DNA from: Streptomyces sp. NBC_00078
GTDB taxonomy: Bacteria > Actinomycetota > Actinomycetes > Streptomycetales > Streptomycetaceae
NCBI RefSeq assembly: GCF_026343335.1
Contig: NZ_JAPELX010000001.1
Coordinates: 3,162,001-3,226,000, forward strand
Direction: 5' to 3'
Length of the DNA stretch: 64,000 nucleotides
Shown here one piece after another: positions 54,395 through 64,000 of this stretch (position 1 is the first letter of the stretch; every line of letters starts with the position of its first letter). A model generated the notes under the pieces. The model made no database searches and had not been told where the DNA came from. It was given only the letters and a program-made list of their open reading frames with translations. The translations under genes were made by a program, and so were the position numbers.

Positions 54395-56059
54395 ATGGGT
54401 CCCGTACTCGCCGGCGTGCTCCAGCTGCTGGCCCTCATAGGCGCGCTGGCGCTCGCCTACGTCCCCCTCGGCAACTACATGGCCAGGGTCTACTCCTCGG
54501 AGAAGCACTGGCGCGTGGAGAGGTGGATCTACAAGGGCATCGGTGCCAATCCCGACACGGAGATGCGCTGGCCTGCCTATCTGCGCGGTGTGCTCGCCTT
54601 CTCCGCCGTCAGCGTCCTCTTCCTCTACCTGCTCCAGCGCCTGCAGGGTGTCCTGGCGCTGTCGCTCGGCTTCAAGTCCATCGATGCGGACCAGGCGTTC
54701 AACACCGCCGCGTCCTTCGTCACGAACACCAACTGGCAGTCGTACTACGGCGAACAGGCCATGGGCCACGTTGTGCAGACCGCCGGTCTCGCGGTGCAGA
54801 ACTTTGTGTCGGCCGCGGTGGGCATTGCGGTGGCGGTGGCTCTGGTGCGTGGCTTCGCCCGCTCACGCACCGGTGAGCTTGGCAACTTCTGGTCGGACAT
54901 GGTGCGCGGGGTGACCCGCATCCTGTTGCCGGGCGCGTTCGTCGCGGCGATCGTGCTGGTCGCCTGCGGCGCGATCCAGAACTTCGCCGGGATCCACGAG
55001 GTCGGTCAGTTCATGGGCGGCTCGCACCAGTGGAACGGGGGCGCCGTCGCCTCGCAGGAGGCCATCAAGGAATTCGGCACCAACGGTGGCGGCTACTCCA
55101 ACGCCAACTCGGCGCACCCGTTCGAGAATCCGACGCCCTTCACCAACCTCTTCGAGATCTTCCTGCTGCTGGTGATCCCGTTCTCGCTGACCCGCACCTT
55201 CGGGGTGATGGTCGGCTCCGTGAAGCAGGGCTACGCGATCCTCGCCACCATGGCCACCATCTGGGTCGGCTTCGTCGCCCTGATGATGTGGACCGAGTTC
55301 GCCCACCACGGCCCGGCGTTGCAGCTGGCCGGCGGGGCGATGGAGGGCAAGGAGACGCGGTTCGGTGTCGGGGCCTCGTCGATCTTCGCGGTGTCGACCA
55401 CGCTCACCTCGACCGGAGCGGTGGACTCCTTCCACTCCTCCTTCACCGGCCTGGGCGGCGGCATCACCCTGCTGGGCATGATGCTGGGCGAGATCGCGCC
55501 AGGCGGCACCGGCTCCGGGCTCTACGGCATGCTGATCATGGCGGTCATCGCGGTGTTCATCGCCGGCCTGATGGTCGGCCGCACACCCGAGTACCTGGGC
55601 AAGAAGATCGGCACCCGCGAGATCAAGCTGGCGGCCTGCTACATCCTCATCACCCCGGCACTGGCACTCGTCTTCACCGCCGCGGCGATGGCCCTGCCCA
55701 CCCCGGGCCACTCCATGACCAACTCCGGCGCGCACGGCTTCTCCGAGATCCTCTACGCCTATACATCGGGCGCCAACAACAACGGCTCGGCCTTTGCCGG
55801 TCTCAACGCGGACACGCAGTGGTTCAACACCACGATCGGCCTCGCGATGATCCTCGGCCGTTTCCTGCCGATGATCTTCGTGCTGGCGCTGGCCGGCTCG
55901 CTCGCCGAGCAGAAGCCCATCCCGGTCACCGCTGGCACCCTGCGCACCGAGAAACCGCTGTTCACCGGCCTGCTGGTGGGCGCGATCCTGATCATCACCG
56001 GTCTGACCTACTTCCCGGCCTTGGCGCTGGGGCCGCTGGCCGAGGGGCTGGCGTCATGA
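54395..56059 (+). CDS. kdpA: KdpA, potassium-translocating subunit
   Basis: 554 residues, the normal length, ten spans. Selectivity-filter segments of the four pseudo-repeats are visible: [61 protein letters not shown], and [15 protein letters not shown]. It binds and conducts K+ into the pump. Its stop is overlapped by kdpB. Confidence 0.97.
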   Translation: MGPVLAGVLQLLALIGALALAYVPLGNYMARVYSSEKHWRVERWIYKGIGANPDTEMRWPAYLRGVLAFSAVSVLFLYLLQRLQGVLALSLGFKSIDADQAFNTAASFVTNTNWQSYYGEQAMGHVVQTAGLAVQNFVSAAVGIAVAVALVRGFARSRTGELGNFWSDMVRGVTRILLPGAFVAAIVLVACGAIQNFAGIHEVGQFMGGSHQWNGGAVASQEAIKEFGTNGGGYSNANSAHPFENPTPFTNLFEIFLLLVIPFSLTRTFGVMVGSVKQGYAILATMATIWVGFVALMMWTEFAHHGPALQLAGGAMEGKETRFGVGASSIFAVSTTLTSTGAVDSFHSSFTGLGGGITLLGMMLGEIAPGGTGSGLYGMLIMAVIAVFIAGLMVGRTPEYLGKKIGTREIKLAACYILITPALALVFTAAAMALPTPGHSMTNSGAHGFSEILYAYTSGANNNGSAFAGLNADTQWFNTTIGLAMILGRFLPMIFVLALAGSLAEQKPIPVTAGTLRTEKPLFTGLLVGAILIITGLTYFPALALGPLAEGLAS

Positions 56060-58197
56060 CCACTCGCACAGAGAAGCAAGAGGACGCGATGTCCACAGCC
56101 ACCCCGACCGGGGCGCCGCACAGCGACGTACCCAGCGGGCACAAGCCCGCCGAAGGACGTGTCGGCGCCGGCCTCTTCGACCCCAAGCAGCTCGTCAAGT
56201 CCCTTCCGGACGCGTGCCGCAAGCTCGACCCGCGGGTGCTGGTCAAGTCGCCCGTGATGTTCGTGGTCTGGATCGGGTCCGTCCTGACGACGGTGTTCTC
56301 CTTCAAGGACCCGGGCGACTGGTTCGGCTGGGCGATCAGCGCCTGGCTGTGGCTGACCGTCATTTTCGCCAACCTGGCGGAGGCGGTGGCCGAGGGCCGC
56401 GGCAAGGCGCAGGCCGACACCCTGCGCAAGGCCAAGACGGACACCGTCGCACGGCGGCTGCTCAAGGACGGCGTGGAGGAGCAGGTCCCGGGCACCGAAC
56501 TGAGGATCGGCGACCTGGTCGTCTGCGAGGCCGGCGACATCATCCCCGGCGACGGTGACGTCGTCGAAGGTGTCGCCTCCGTCGACGAGTCTGCGATCAC
56601 CGGCGAGTCGGCACCGGTCATCCGCGAGTCCGGCGGCGACCGGTCCGCGGTGACCGGCGGCACGAAAGTCCTCTCCGACCGCATCGTCATCAAGATCACG
56701 ACGAAGCCGGGCGAGACCTTCATCGACCGGATGATCAACCTGGTCGAGGGCGCGGCCCGGCAGAAGACACCGAACGAGATCGCGCTGAACATCCTGCTCG
56801 CCTCGCTGACCATCGTCTTCCTGCTGGCAGTCGCCACCCTGCCGCCGTTCGCGGACTACGCGGGCACCCACCTCACGATGGTCGTGCTGGTCGCGCTGCT
56901 GGTCTGCCTCATCCCGACGACGATCGGCGCGCTGCTCTCCGCGATCGGCATCGCCGGCATGGACCGGCTCGTGCAGCGCAACGTGCTGGCCATGTCCGGC
57001 CGGGCGGTCGAGGCGGCGGGCGACGTGTCGACGCTGCTGCTCGACAAGACCGGCACCATCACGCTCGGCAACCGTCAGGCGTCCGAGTTCGTGCCGGTGA
57101 CCGGTACCACGGAGGCCGATCTCGCCGACGCCGCCCAGCTGTCCTCGCTGGCCGACGAGACACCCGAGGGCCGCTCCATCGTCGTACTGGCGAAGGACAA
57201 GTACGGCCTGCGCGAGCGCCACCAAGGAGAACTCACCGGCGCCGAGTGGATCGCGTTCACCGCCCAGACCCGGATGTCCGGCGTGGACGTCGACGGACGC
57301 AACATCCGCAAGGGCGCGGCCGGTTCGGTCATCGCCTGGGTGAAGGAGGAGGACGGCACGGTCGCCGCGGACGCGGACACACTCTCCAACCGCATCTCCG
57401 AGGCGGGCGGTACGCCGCTGCTGGTGGCCGTCAAGGACGGGGAGGGCGCCCGCGTGCTGGGCGTCATCCACCTCAAGGACGTCGTCAAGGAGGGTATGCG
57501 GGAGCGGTTCGACGAGCTGCGCCGCATGGGCATCAAGACCGTCATGATCACGGGTGACAACCCGCTGACCGCCAAGGCGATCGCCGAGGAGGCGGGCGTC
57601 GACGACTTCCTCGCGGAGGCCACCCCCGAGGACAAGATGGCCCTCATCAAGCGGGAGCAGGCCGGCGGCAAACTCGTCGCCATGACCGGTGACGGCACCA
57701 ACGACGCGCCCGCGCTCGCTCAGGCGGACGTCGGCGTGGCCATGAACACCGGTACGTCGGCTGCCAAGGAGGCCGGCAACATGGTCGACCTCGACTCCAA
57801 CCCGACCAAACTCATCGAGATCGTCGAGATCGGCAAGCAACTCCTCATCACCCGAGGCGCGCTCACCACCTTCTCCATCGCCAACGACGTCGCGAAGTAC
57901 TTCGCGATCATCCCGGCACTGTTCGCCGCTGTTCCGGCCTACCACGGCCTGGACAAGCTCAACATCATGCACCTGTCCTCGCCGGACTCCGCGATCCTGT
58001 CCGCGGTCATCTTCAACGCGCTGATCATCATCGCGCTGGTGCCGCTTGCCCTGCGCGGTGTGCGGTACCGGCCAGTCAGCGCCGACAAGATGCTGCGGCG
58101 CAACCTCACGATCTACGGCATCGGCGGGCTGATCGCCCCGTTCATCGGCATCAAGCTCATCGACCTGCTCATCTCCCTCATCCCCGGAATCGGCTGA
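56056..58197 (+). CDS. kdpB: KdpB, P-type ATPase subunit
   Basis: 713 residues. Actuator motif ITGESAPV, phosphorylation site [14 protein letters not shown], hinge motif [18 protein letters not shown], and the membrane [19 protein letters not shown] segment of P1A ATPases. It hydrolyses ATP to drive K+ uptake. Start at the ATG within the kdpA stop (ATGA); an internal ATG 33 bases on is possible, and the first 40 residues are variable. Confidence 0.97.
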   Translation: MTTRTEKQEDAMSTATPTGAPHSDVPSGHKPAEGRVGAGLFDPKQLVKSLPDACRKLDPRVLVKSPVMFVVWIGSVLTTVFSFKDPGDWFGWAISAWLWLTVIFANLAEAVAEGRGKAQADTLRKAKTDTVARRLLKDGVEEQVPGTELRIGDLVVCEAGDIIPGDGDVVEGVASVDESAITGESAPVIRESGGDRSAVTGGTKVLSDRIVIKITTKPGETFIDRMINLVEGAARQKTPNEIALNILLASLTIVFLLAVATLPPFADYAGTHLTMVVLVALLVCLIPTTIGALLSAIGIAGMDRLVQRNVLAMSGRAVEAAGDVSTLLLDKTGTITLGNRQASEFVPVTGTTEADLADAAQLSSLADETPEGRSIVVLAKDKYGLRERHQGELTGAEWIAFTAQTRMSGVDVDGRNIRKGAAGSVIAWVKEEDGTVAADADTLSNRISEAGGTPLLVAVKDGEGARVLGVIHLKDVVKEGMRERFDELRRMGIKTVMITGDNPLTAKAIAEEAGVDDFLAEATPEDKMALIKREQAGGKLVAMTGDGTNDAPALAQADVGVAMNTGTSAAKEAGNMVDLDSNPTKLIEIVEIGKQLLITRGALTTFSIANDVAKYFAIIPALFAAVPAYHGLDKLNIMHLSSPDSAILSAVIFNALIIIALVPLALRGVRYRPVSADKMLRRNLTIYGIGGLIAPFIGIKLIDLLISLIPGIG

Positions 58198-58203
58198 TCG
58201 GCT

Positions 58204-58872
58204 ATGAACAACTCGGTTACGAATACGGCCCGGTTGCTCTGGGCGGGCCTGCGCGCTCTCCTCGTACTGACCCTGGTGACGGGCGTCATCTATCCGCTGG
58301 CGGTCACCGGTATCGCCCAGGGCCTGTTCCACGACCAGGCCAACGGCTCGGAGATCAAGGCGGACGGCAAGGTCGTCGGATCGTCCCTGATCGGGCAGGC
58401 GTACAACCTGCCGCTGAAGAAGGGCCAACAGACCCCGGAGCCCGACCTGAAGTGGTTCCAGGGCCGTCCGCAGAACGGCCTCGGCGCCAACACCGTCAAC
58501 GTCCAGTACAAGCTGATCCTTTCCGGCGCCACCAACCGTTCCGCCGACAACAAGGACCTGATCGCTTGGGTGACGGCCGCCAAGGCCGCCGTCATCAAGG
58601 ACAACTCGGTTGGCAGCTACATCGTGAAACCCGCCGACGTCCCCGCCGACGCGGTCACCTCCTCCGGATCCGGCCTGGACCCGGACATCTCCCGGCAGTA
58701 CGCGGATCTGCAGGTCCACCGGATCGCCGAGAAGAATGGGCTGTCCGTCGCCGAGGTGGACAAGCTGGTCGAGGATCACACCGAGGGCCGCACGCTCGGC
58801 TTCATGGGCGAGCCCCGCGTGAATGTCCTCGAACTCAACCTCGCGCTCAAGGACCTCGTGGCCAAGGGCTGA
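58204..58872 (+). CDS. kdpC: KdpC, accessory subunit of the Kdp pump
   Basis: 222 residues: one N-terminal span (LLVLTLVTGVIYPLAVTGIAQGLF), then the extracytoplasmic domain with GSSLIGQAYN, WFQGRPQ, SGLDPDISRQYADLQVHRIAEKNGLS and a final VNVLELNLALKDL. It aids K+ binding by KdpAB. Confidence 0.95.
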   Translation: MNNSVTNTARLLWAGLRALLVLTLVTGVIYPLAVTGIAQGLFHDQANGSEIKADGKVVGSSLIGQAYNLPLKKGQQTPEPDLKWFQGRPQNGLGANTVNVQYKLILSGATNRSADNKDLIAWVTAAKAAVIKDNSVGSYIVKPADVPADAVTSSGSGLDPDISRQYADLQVHRIAEKNGLSVAEVDKLVEDHTEGRTLGFMGEPRVNVLELNLALKDLVAKG

Positions 58873-59001
58873 CGGCCTTACGCGACCACGCGGGAGTTGG
58901 CGGCCCGGGAGCATTCCTGTTCCGTCAACTCTCGCAGGCGCGACGTCGGTTGCCTGCTCCCGACACCTATGGTTCGACGTACGACAGGAAGGTGCACACC
59001 C

Positions 59002-59685
59002 ATGACACGGGTGCTGGTGGTGGAGGACGACCCGCAGCTCGTACGGGCTCTCCTCATCAATCTCCAGGCACGCCAGTACGGGGTCGACGCGGCACCCGAC
59101 GGCGCGACCGCGCTCCGCCTCGCGGCCGCACGCCGGCCCGATGTGGTGATGCTCGACCTCGGACTGCCCGACATGGACGGTGTCGACGTCATCAAGGCGC
59201 TGCGCGGCTGGATGCGGGTGCCCATCCTGGTGTTGTCCGCCCGGCAGGCGTCCGACGAGAAGATCGCCGCCCTCGATGCCGGCGCCGACGACTACGTCAC
59301 CAAGCCGTTCAGCATGGACGAGCTGCTCGCCCGGCTGCGGGCCGCCGTCCGCCGCACCGAGGAGGTCCCGCTCGCGCCCGGGGCCACGCTCGTGGAGACG
59401 GACGGCTTCACCATCGACCTGCTCGCCAAGAAGGCCGTCCGAAGCGGCCATGACGTCCGCCTGACCCCGACCGAATGGCACCTGCTGGAAATCCTGGTCA
59501 CCAGCCCGGGGCGGCTGATCACCCAGAAGCACCTGCTCCAGGAGGTGTGGGGCGTCTCCCAGAGCAACAAGACCAACTACCTGCGCGTCTACATGGCCCA
59601 GCTGCGGCGCAAACTGGAAACAGACCCCGCCCACCCCCGCTACCTCATCACCGAACCCGGCATGGGCTACCGCTTCGAGGGATGA
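59002..59685 (+). CDS. kdpE: KdpE, response regulator
   Basis: 227 residues. Receiver domain with acidic pocket EDD, phospho-acceptor Asp about residue 52 (VVMLDLGLPDMDG), switch Ser and Lys (LSAR, VTKPFS), then a winged-helix OmpR-type domain (LTPTEWHLLEILVTSPGRLITQKHLLQEVWG...YLRVYMAQLRRKLE). It is activated by KdpD and switches on kdp. AGGAAGG nine bases before the ATG. The 129-base gap after kdpC could hold a second promoter. Confidence 0.95.
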   Translation: MTRVLVVEDDPQLVRALLINLQARQYGVDAAPDGATALRLAAARRPDVVMLDLGLPDMDGVDVIKALRGWMRVPILVLSARQASDEKIAALDAGADDYVTKPFSMDELLARLRAAVRRTEEVPLAPGATLVETDGFTIDLLAKKAVRSGHDVRLTPTEWHLLEILVTSPGRLITQKHLLQEVWGVSQSNKTNYLRVYMAQLRRKLETDPAHPRYLITEPGMGYRFEG

Positions 59686-59732
59686 CCCCCGTCCCGACCG
59701 TCCCGACCACATCCGAACCCAGAGACGAGACC

Positions 59733-62276
59733 ATGGCACGCGGCAAGCTTCGGATCTACCTCGGCGCGGCCCCGGGCGTCGGCAAGACGTACGCGATGCT
59801 CTCCGAGGCCCATCGCCGCGTTGAACGCGGCAGCGACTGCGTGGTCGCCTTTGTGGAACATCACAAGCGGCCACGCACCGAGGTGATGCTGCACGGCCTG
59901 GAGCAGATCTCACGCAAGGAACTCGATTACCGCGACAGCGTGTTCACCGAAATGGACGTCGACGCCGTCCTGGCCCGGCACCCCCGGGTGGCGCTGGTCG
60001 ACGAGCTCGCCCACACGAACATCCCCGGTTCCCGCAACGCCAAGCGCTGGCAGGACATCGAGGAGCTGCTCGCCGCCGGCATCGACGTGGTAACGACCGT
60101 GAACATCCAGCACCTGGAGTCGCTGGGCGACGTCGTCGAGTCGATAACCGGCGTACGGCAGCGCGAGACCGTCCCCGACGAGGTCGTCCGGCGGGCGGAC
60201 CAGATTGAGCTGGTCGACATGTCGCCGCAGGCGCTGCGCCGACGGATGGCGCACGGCAACATCTACAAGGCCGACAAGGTCGACGCGGCCCTGTCGAACT
60301 ACTTCCGGCCGGGCAATCTGACCGCGCTGCGGGAACTGGCGCTGCTCTGGGTGGCCGACCGAGTCGATGAGTATCTGACCGAGTACCGCAGCGAACACCG
60401 GGTGTCGAAGATCTGGGGCTCGCGGGAGCGGATCGTGGTCGGTCTGACCGGCGGCCCGGAGGGCCGCACGCTGATCCGCCGGGCCGCCCGGCTCGCCGAG
60501 AAGGGCGCCGGCGGCGAGGTGCTGGCCGTCTACATCGCCCGCAGCGACGGACTGACCAACGCCTCGCCCAAGGAGCTGGCCGTCCAGCGCACCCTCGTGG
60601 AGGACCTGGGCGGCACCTACCACCACGTCATCGGCGACGACGTCCCCTCCGCTCTGCTGGATTTCGCGCGGGGAGTCAATGCCACCCAGATAGTCCTCGG
60701 TGTCTCGCGGCGCAGGGGATGGCAGTACGTCTTCGGGCCCGGTGTCGGCGCCACGGTCGCCCGGGAGTCTGGCCCCGACCTCGACGTCCACCTGATCACC
60801 CACGACGAGGCGGGCAAGGGCCGCGGATTGCCGGTAGCGCGAGGTGCCCGGCTCGGCCGTGTGCGGATCATCTGGGGCTGGCTGGCCGGGATGGTCGGCC
60901 CCACACTGCTCACACTGCTGCTGACCAACGTCGACGCCGAACTCGGTCTGGCCAACGACATGCTGCTGTTCCTGACGCTGACCGTGGCAGCGGCCCTGCT
61001 CGGCGGCCTGCTCCCGGCACTGGCCTCGGCGGCCTTCGGGTCGTTTCTGCTGAACTACTACTTCACCCCGCCCCTGCACCGCCTCACCATCGCCGACCCC
61101 AAGAACATCGTCGCCCTCGTGGTCTTCTTCGCCGTGGCGGTGTCGGTGGCCTCCGTGGTTGACCTGGCCGCCCGTCGTACGCATCAGGCGGCCCGGCTGC
61201 GCGCCGAGTCAGAGATCCTCTCCTTCCTCGCCGGCAGCGTGCTGCGCGGCGAGACCAGCCTGGACGCTCTGCTGGAGCGGATGCGGGAGACCTTCGGCAT
61301 GGAGTCGGTCGCCCTGCTGGAGCGGGAAAGCGACGTGGCCCCGTGGACCTGCGCGGGCAGCGTGGGCCCACAGCCCTGCCAGTACCCTGAGGACGCGGAC
61401 GTGGACATGCCGGTCGGCGACCACATGGCCCTCGCGCTGTCCGGCAGAGTGCTGCCCGCCTCCGACCGCCGGGTCCTCGCCGCGTTCGCCGCCCAGGCCG
61501 CCGTGGTCCTGGACCGCCAGCGCCTGCAGTCCGAAGCCGACCAGGCCAAGGAACTCGCCGAGGGCAACCGCATCCGCACCGCCCTGCTCGCCGCCGTCAG
61601 CCACGACCTGCGCACCCCGCTCGCCGGGATCAAAGCCGCCGTCTCCTCTCTGCGTTCGGACGACGTGGCCTGGTCCGAGGAGGACCAGGCCGAACTCCTG
61701 GAGGCCATCGAGGAGGGCGCCGACCGCCTCGACCACCTGGTGGGCAACCTGCTCGACATGTCCCGGCTGCAGACCGGCACCGTCGCCCCGCTGATCCGCG
61801 AGATCGACCTCGACGAGGTGGTGCCCATGGCCCTGGGCGGCGTACACGAGGACAGCGTGGAGCTGGACATCCCGGAGACCTTGCCGATGGTCGCCGTCGA
61901 CCCGGGCCTGCTGGAGCGGTCGGTGGCCAACCTGGTCGAAAACGCGGTCAAGTACAGCCCCGCCGGCGAGCGCGTCCTGGTGGCAGCCAGCGCCATGGCC
62001 GACCGGGTGGAAGTGCGGGTGGTGGACCGCGGCCCGGGCGTCCCGGACGAGGCCAAGGACCGCATCTTCGAGCCGTTCCAGCGCTACGGCGACGCCCCGC
62101 GCGGCGCCGGCGTCGGTCTGGGTCTCGCGGTCGCCCGCGGCTTCGCCGAAGCCATGGGCGGCACCCTCAACGCCGAGGACACCCCCGGCGGCGGCCTCAC
62201 CATGGTCCTCACCCTCCAGGCCGCGTCCGACCGCCAACCGCTCCCCGCCGGCCTTCCGGCGACCGCCACCTCCTAG
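59733..62276 (+). CDS. kdpD: KdpD, sensor histidine kinase
   Basis: 847 residues. N-terminal KdpD domain with LGAAPGVGKTYAML (Walker A) and VDELAHTNIPGSRNAKRWQD; a Usp-like domain (RIVVGLTGGPEGRTLIRRAARLAEK); four spans (about residues 390-480); a GAF-like domain; dimerisation domain with His in AAVSHDLRTPLAG; and the ATP-binding domain (NLVENAVKYSP, DRGPGVP, GVGLGLAVARGFAEAMGG). Senses low K+ or turgor. The ATG at 59682 overlapping the kdpE stop is an alternative start; 59733 matches the usual ARGKLRIYLG beginning. Confidence 0.94.
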   Translation: MARGKLRIYLGAAPGVGKTYAMLSEAHRRVERGSDCVVAFVEHHKRPRTEVMLHGLEQISRKELDYRDSVFTEMDVDAVLARHPRVALVDELAHTNIPGSRNAKRWQDIEELLAAGIDVVTTVNIQHLESLGDVVESITGVRQRETVPDEVVRRADQIELVDMSPQALRRRMAHGNIYKADKVDAALSNYFRPGNLTALRELALLWVADRVDEYLTEYRSEHRVSKIWGSRERIVVGLTGGPEGRTLIRRAARLAEKGAGGEVLAVYIARSDGLTNASPKELAVQRTLVEDLGGTYHHVIGDDVPSALLDFARGVNATQIVLGVSRRRGWQYVFGPGVGATVARESGPDLDVHLITHDEAGKGRGLPVARGARLGRVRIIWGWLAGMVGPTLLTLLLTNVDAELGLANDMLLFLTLTVAAALLGGLLPALASAAFGSFLLNYYFTPPLHRLTIADPKNIVALVVFFAVAVSVASVVDLAARRTHQAARLRAESEILSFLAGSVLRGETSLDALLERMRETFGMESVALLERESDVAPWTCAGSVGPQPCQYPEDADVDMPVGDHMALALSGRVLPASDRRVLAAFAAQAAVVLDRQRLQSEADQAKELAEGNRIRTALLAAVSHDLRTPLAGIKAAVSSLRSDDVAWSEEDQAELLEAIEEGADRLDHLVGNLLDMSRLQTGTVAPLIREIDLDEVVPMALGGVHEDSVELDIPETLPMVAVDPGLLERSVANLVENAVKYSPAGERVLVAASAMADRVEVRVVDRGPGVPDEAKDRIFEPFQRYGDAPRGAGVGLGLAVARGFAEAMGGTLNAEDTPGGGLTMVLTLQAASDRQPLPAGLPATATS

Positions 62277-62433
62277 CGACGCCAACATCCCGCCAGGACA
62301 GGCCAGTACAGCCAGTACGGCGTTGGAGTCCCGTGGGCCATCGTGCCCGCGCGGATGCGAGTATGGCCCCGATCTCACGTGTGGTCGCTGGAAGAGCGTT
62401 CCCCCCGTCGACGGAGGCCGATCGGCACTCACC

Positions 62434-62735
62434 ATGCTGCGGATCGCCGGCTCCCTGGTCACCAACCAGGTCCGCGCCCACAACCTGATGCGCATGTTCG
62501 GCCGCGAGGGGCACCTGACCCCGCTGGGGCAAGCGTTCACGGCGCGCGGGCGCATGACCAAGCCCCCGCACCTGCGTGCCGTCGCCGACCCCATGGACGA
62601 CACCTTCCGGCGCCAGATGAGCAACCAGCTCACCGTCCAGGAGCCTCGCCACAACCTCGCCCGCAACCTCTGCCGCGGTAAATGAGGGCATCATCCGCCA
62701 GGCACACCGGGAAGGGATCGAGGAGGCTCGGACCG
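62434..62735 (+). pseudogene. Tn3-family transposase remnant
   Basis: The frame reads HNLMRMFGREGHLTPLGQAFTARGRMTK and MDDTFRRQMSNQLTVQEPRHNLARNLCRGK, the C-terminal region of Tn3 TnpA (RH-LAR pattern). A stop then interrupts, and IIRQAHREGIEEAR continues in another frame to about 62735. Both the catalytic DDE domain and the extreme end are missing. Sequence on to 62952 shows no gene. Confidence 0.65.
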
Positions 62736-62952
62736 GCCGGCGGTCAGCTCCTCACCTGGGCGACTGGTGTGCCGGCGTCCAGCGACGCCACCGTATGGAT
62801 GATTGCGTCGGCCGAACGGCTGCGGGTGGGGACGCGATTCCCAGCCGACCATGCCGGCGGAGCGCGCCTGTCAGGCCGTCGAATTCGCCGGGAACGCTGC
62901 CAGGGCGCCGTACCTCTCTTGGCGCGACCCGGCATCACCGGCTCCTGCGGCT

Positions 62953-64000
62953 TTACGGCGCCGAGTCCTTCTTCCCCGCTGCCGCCGCATAGGCCTGAGC
63001 CGGTGTCATCGCCACCCCGTTGATCTGGACCGTCTGGTAGGGGCTGACCTCCGCGCAGTTCTTGGCCTTGTCGGCGGTCTGGGCGTGGGCGTCGGCGACG
63101 GCGGCGTGGGTGTCGGCGGGGGCTGCGGAGCCGTACGACGTGCCGCTCGGCCAGTCGCTGCCGATGACCAGGACGATCCCGCTCGCGCTCCCCTGGGTGA
63201 GGTGCGAGGCGGGCAGCCCGAGGGCGGAGGCCGCCGTCCGGGCTTCGGCCTGCTGCCCGGGGCCGTAGGTGATCGTCGTCCGCGACGACTGCTCGGCGGC
63301 GTTGCCCGAGGTGGTGCCCGAGCCGAAGCCCTTGGCGAGGAGGGCGTCGGCGATCACTGAGGCGCGTCCGCCGGTGGTGGTGCCGTTCTCGACCCGTACG
63401 GCCACCCCGGAGGCCGGCACGGTCGCCGACGGGGAGGCCGAGGCCTTCTTGTCGCCGCTCACCTTCTTGCCGCTGCCCGACGTCAGCGACCGGTCGTCGG
63501 CGATGGTCGCGAACAGCGCCTTCGCAGCGGACGCGGGCACGACGCGCTCCTTGTTTGCCGGGTCCGCCGCGGTCTGCATCGTGGTGAACGTCATCCGCTG
63601 CGACGGCACCTTGTTCAGGTCCGTCGCCAGATCGACGAGCTTGCCGACGCTGCCCAGGCCGGTGTCCACGGTCAGCGCGTTGGTGGCCGCGTCCGCAAGC
63701 GAGTAGACCTTGGCCGGGTTCGCCAGCGTGCCCGCGCTCTTGAACTTGCGGATCATGGCCCCGAGGAAGAGGTGCTGGGAGACCGTACGGCCCAGGTCGC
63801 TGCCGTCCCCGAAGCCGTGCCGGGAGCGGACGAACTCCAGCGCGGCCTCGCCCTTGAGGGTGTGCGTGCCCTTGGCGAGCTTCAGATGCGAGTAGGTGTC
63901 GTAGACGTCGTCGCTGACGCACACCGACACACCGCCCACCGCGTCGGACATCTTCACCACGCCGGAGAAGTCGAGCATCGCGAAGTGGTCGATGGGGATG
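62953..64000 (-). CDS. LytR-CpsA-Psr family wall-polymer ligase with LytR_C domain (N-terminus outside window)
   Basis: Entering from the right edge, the LCP core is visible: IDHFAMLDFSGVVKMSDAVGGVSVCV, LKGEAALEFVRSRHGFGDGSDLGR with the catalytic-type Arg-rich motif, and QHLFLGAMIRKF. A Ser/Thr/Lys linker follows, then a C-terminal LytR_C domain (VAVRVENGTTTGGRASVIADALLAKGF...VLVIGSDW). LCP enzymes transfer teichoic acid, arabinogalactan or similar polymers to peptidoglycan outside the membrane. The membrane anchor and start are beyond 64000. Confidence 0.88.
   Translation of the reverse strand, partial: IPIDHFAMLDFSGVVKMSDAVGGVSVCVSDDVYDTYSHLKLAKGTHTLKGEAALEFVRSRHGFGDGSDLGRTVSQHLFLGAMIRKFKSAGTLANPAKVYSLADAATNALTVDTGLGSVGKLVDLATDLNKVPSQRMTFTTMQTAADPANKERVVPASAAKALFATIADDRSLTSGSGKKVSGDKKASASPSATVPASGVAVRVENGTTTGGRASVIADALLAKGFGSGTTSGNAAEQSSRTTITYGPGQQAEARTAASALGLPASHLTQGSASGIVLVIGSDWPSGTSYGSAAPADTHAAVADAHAQTADKAKNCAEVSPYQTVQINGVAMTPAQAYAAAAGKKDSAP

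Noticed and set aside
56008..59913. 1,301-codon minus-strand frame
   Set aside because: Antisense to kdpB, kdpC and kdpE.

Overview
The window is high-GC actinobacterial DNA, almost certainly a Streptomyces chromosome. Evidence: G/C-rich third codon positions, GTG/TTG starts, SsbB beside a dynamin-like GTPase pair, sortase-E-type LAxTG anchoring, and IS and integrase families typical of the genus. It reads as conserved chromosome (1-9.5 kb), then a large integrated element inserted in a tRNA-Arg gene (9.5-50.4 kb), then a kdp potassium block (50.5-62.3 kb), then chromosomal envelope genes at the right edge.

Left chromosomal arm, mostly minus strand: ettA (cut by the window edge), a VOC protein (plus strand), a surface operon with a thioester-domain LAATG protein and a Gly-Ser repeat membrane protein, ssbB, and two dynamin-like GTPases matching the sporulation DynA/DynB pair. 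A tRNA-Arg(TCT) gene follows.

Integrated element, 9516-50395: a large serine recombinase gene runs into the tRNA. A 15-bp piece of the tRNA 3' end is repeated 40,865 bp away at 50381-50395. Just inside each copy lies an inverted arm (GACCAGCCATNTTTTGGG), and just outside the far copy sits a Rho-independent terminator that looks like the tRNA gene's own, displaced by the insertion. Together these define attL, attR and a palindromic attP. Inside, in order: two disabled DNA methyltransferase genes; a conjugation module (sigma-like regulator, VirB2-, VirB6- and PrgI-like proteins) that stops in mid-VirB4; toxin-like debris; a type-VII-secretion-like locus with an FHA-containing FtsK/EssC-type ATPase, WXG100-type small proteins, a large candidate substrate and a second truncated substrate, plus accessory membrane, secreted and lipoprotein genes; three insertion sequences (IS30 nested in IS3, and an IS701 splitting the lipoprotein gene); a pair of membrane proteins built from a shared PVYV module; and a complete-looking Tad/Flp pilus operon closed by a LysM-BTAD protein. 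Frameshifts cluster inside the element (both methylase genes, the VirB6-like gene, the FtsK/EssC gene twice, the SAF pilus gene, the LysM-BTAD gene), while the chromosomal genes outside look intact. This suggests decay or phase-variable repeats rather than uniform sequencing error.

Right of attR: a tyrosine integrase remnant, a small membrane protein, an APC-type permease divergent from kdp, then a tiny membrane ORF with kdpF, kdpA, kdpB, kdpC, kdpE and kdpD in one direction. Short TTCCGTYAAG-like repeats lie in the shared upstream region. A Tn3 transposase remnant follows kdpD, and a LytR-CpsA-Psr protein runs off the right edge on the minus strand. The best candidates for under-described biology are the element with its recombination-dependent change of the recombinase C-terminus, the EssC-like secretion locus, and the PVYV two-protein module beside the Tad operon.
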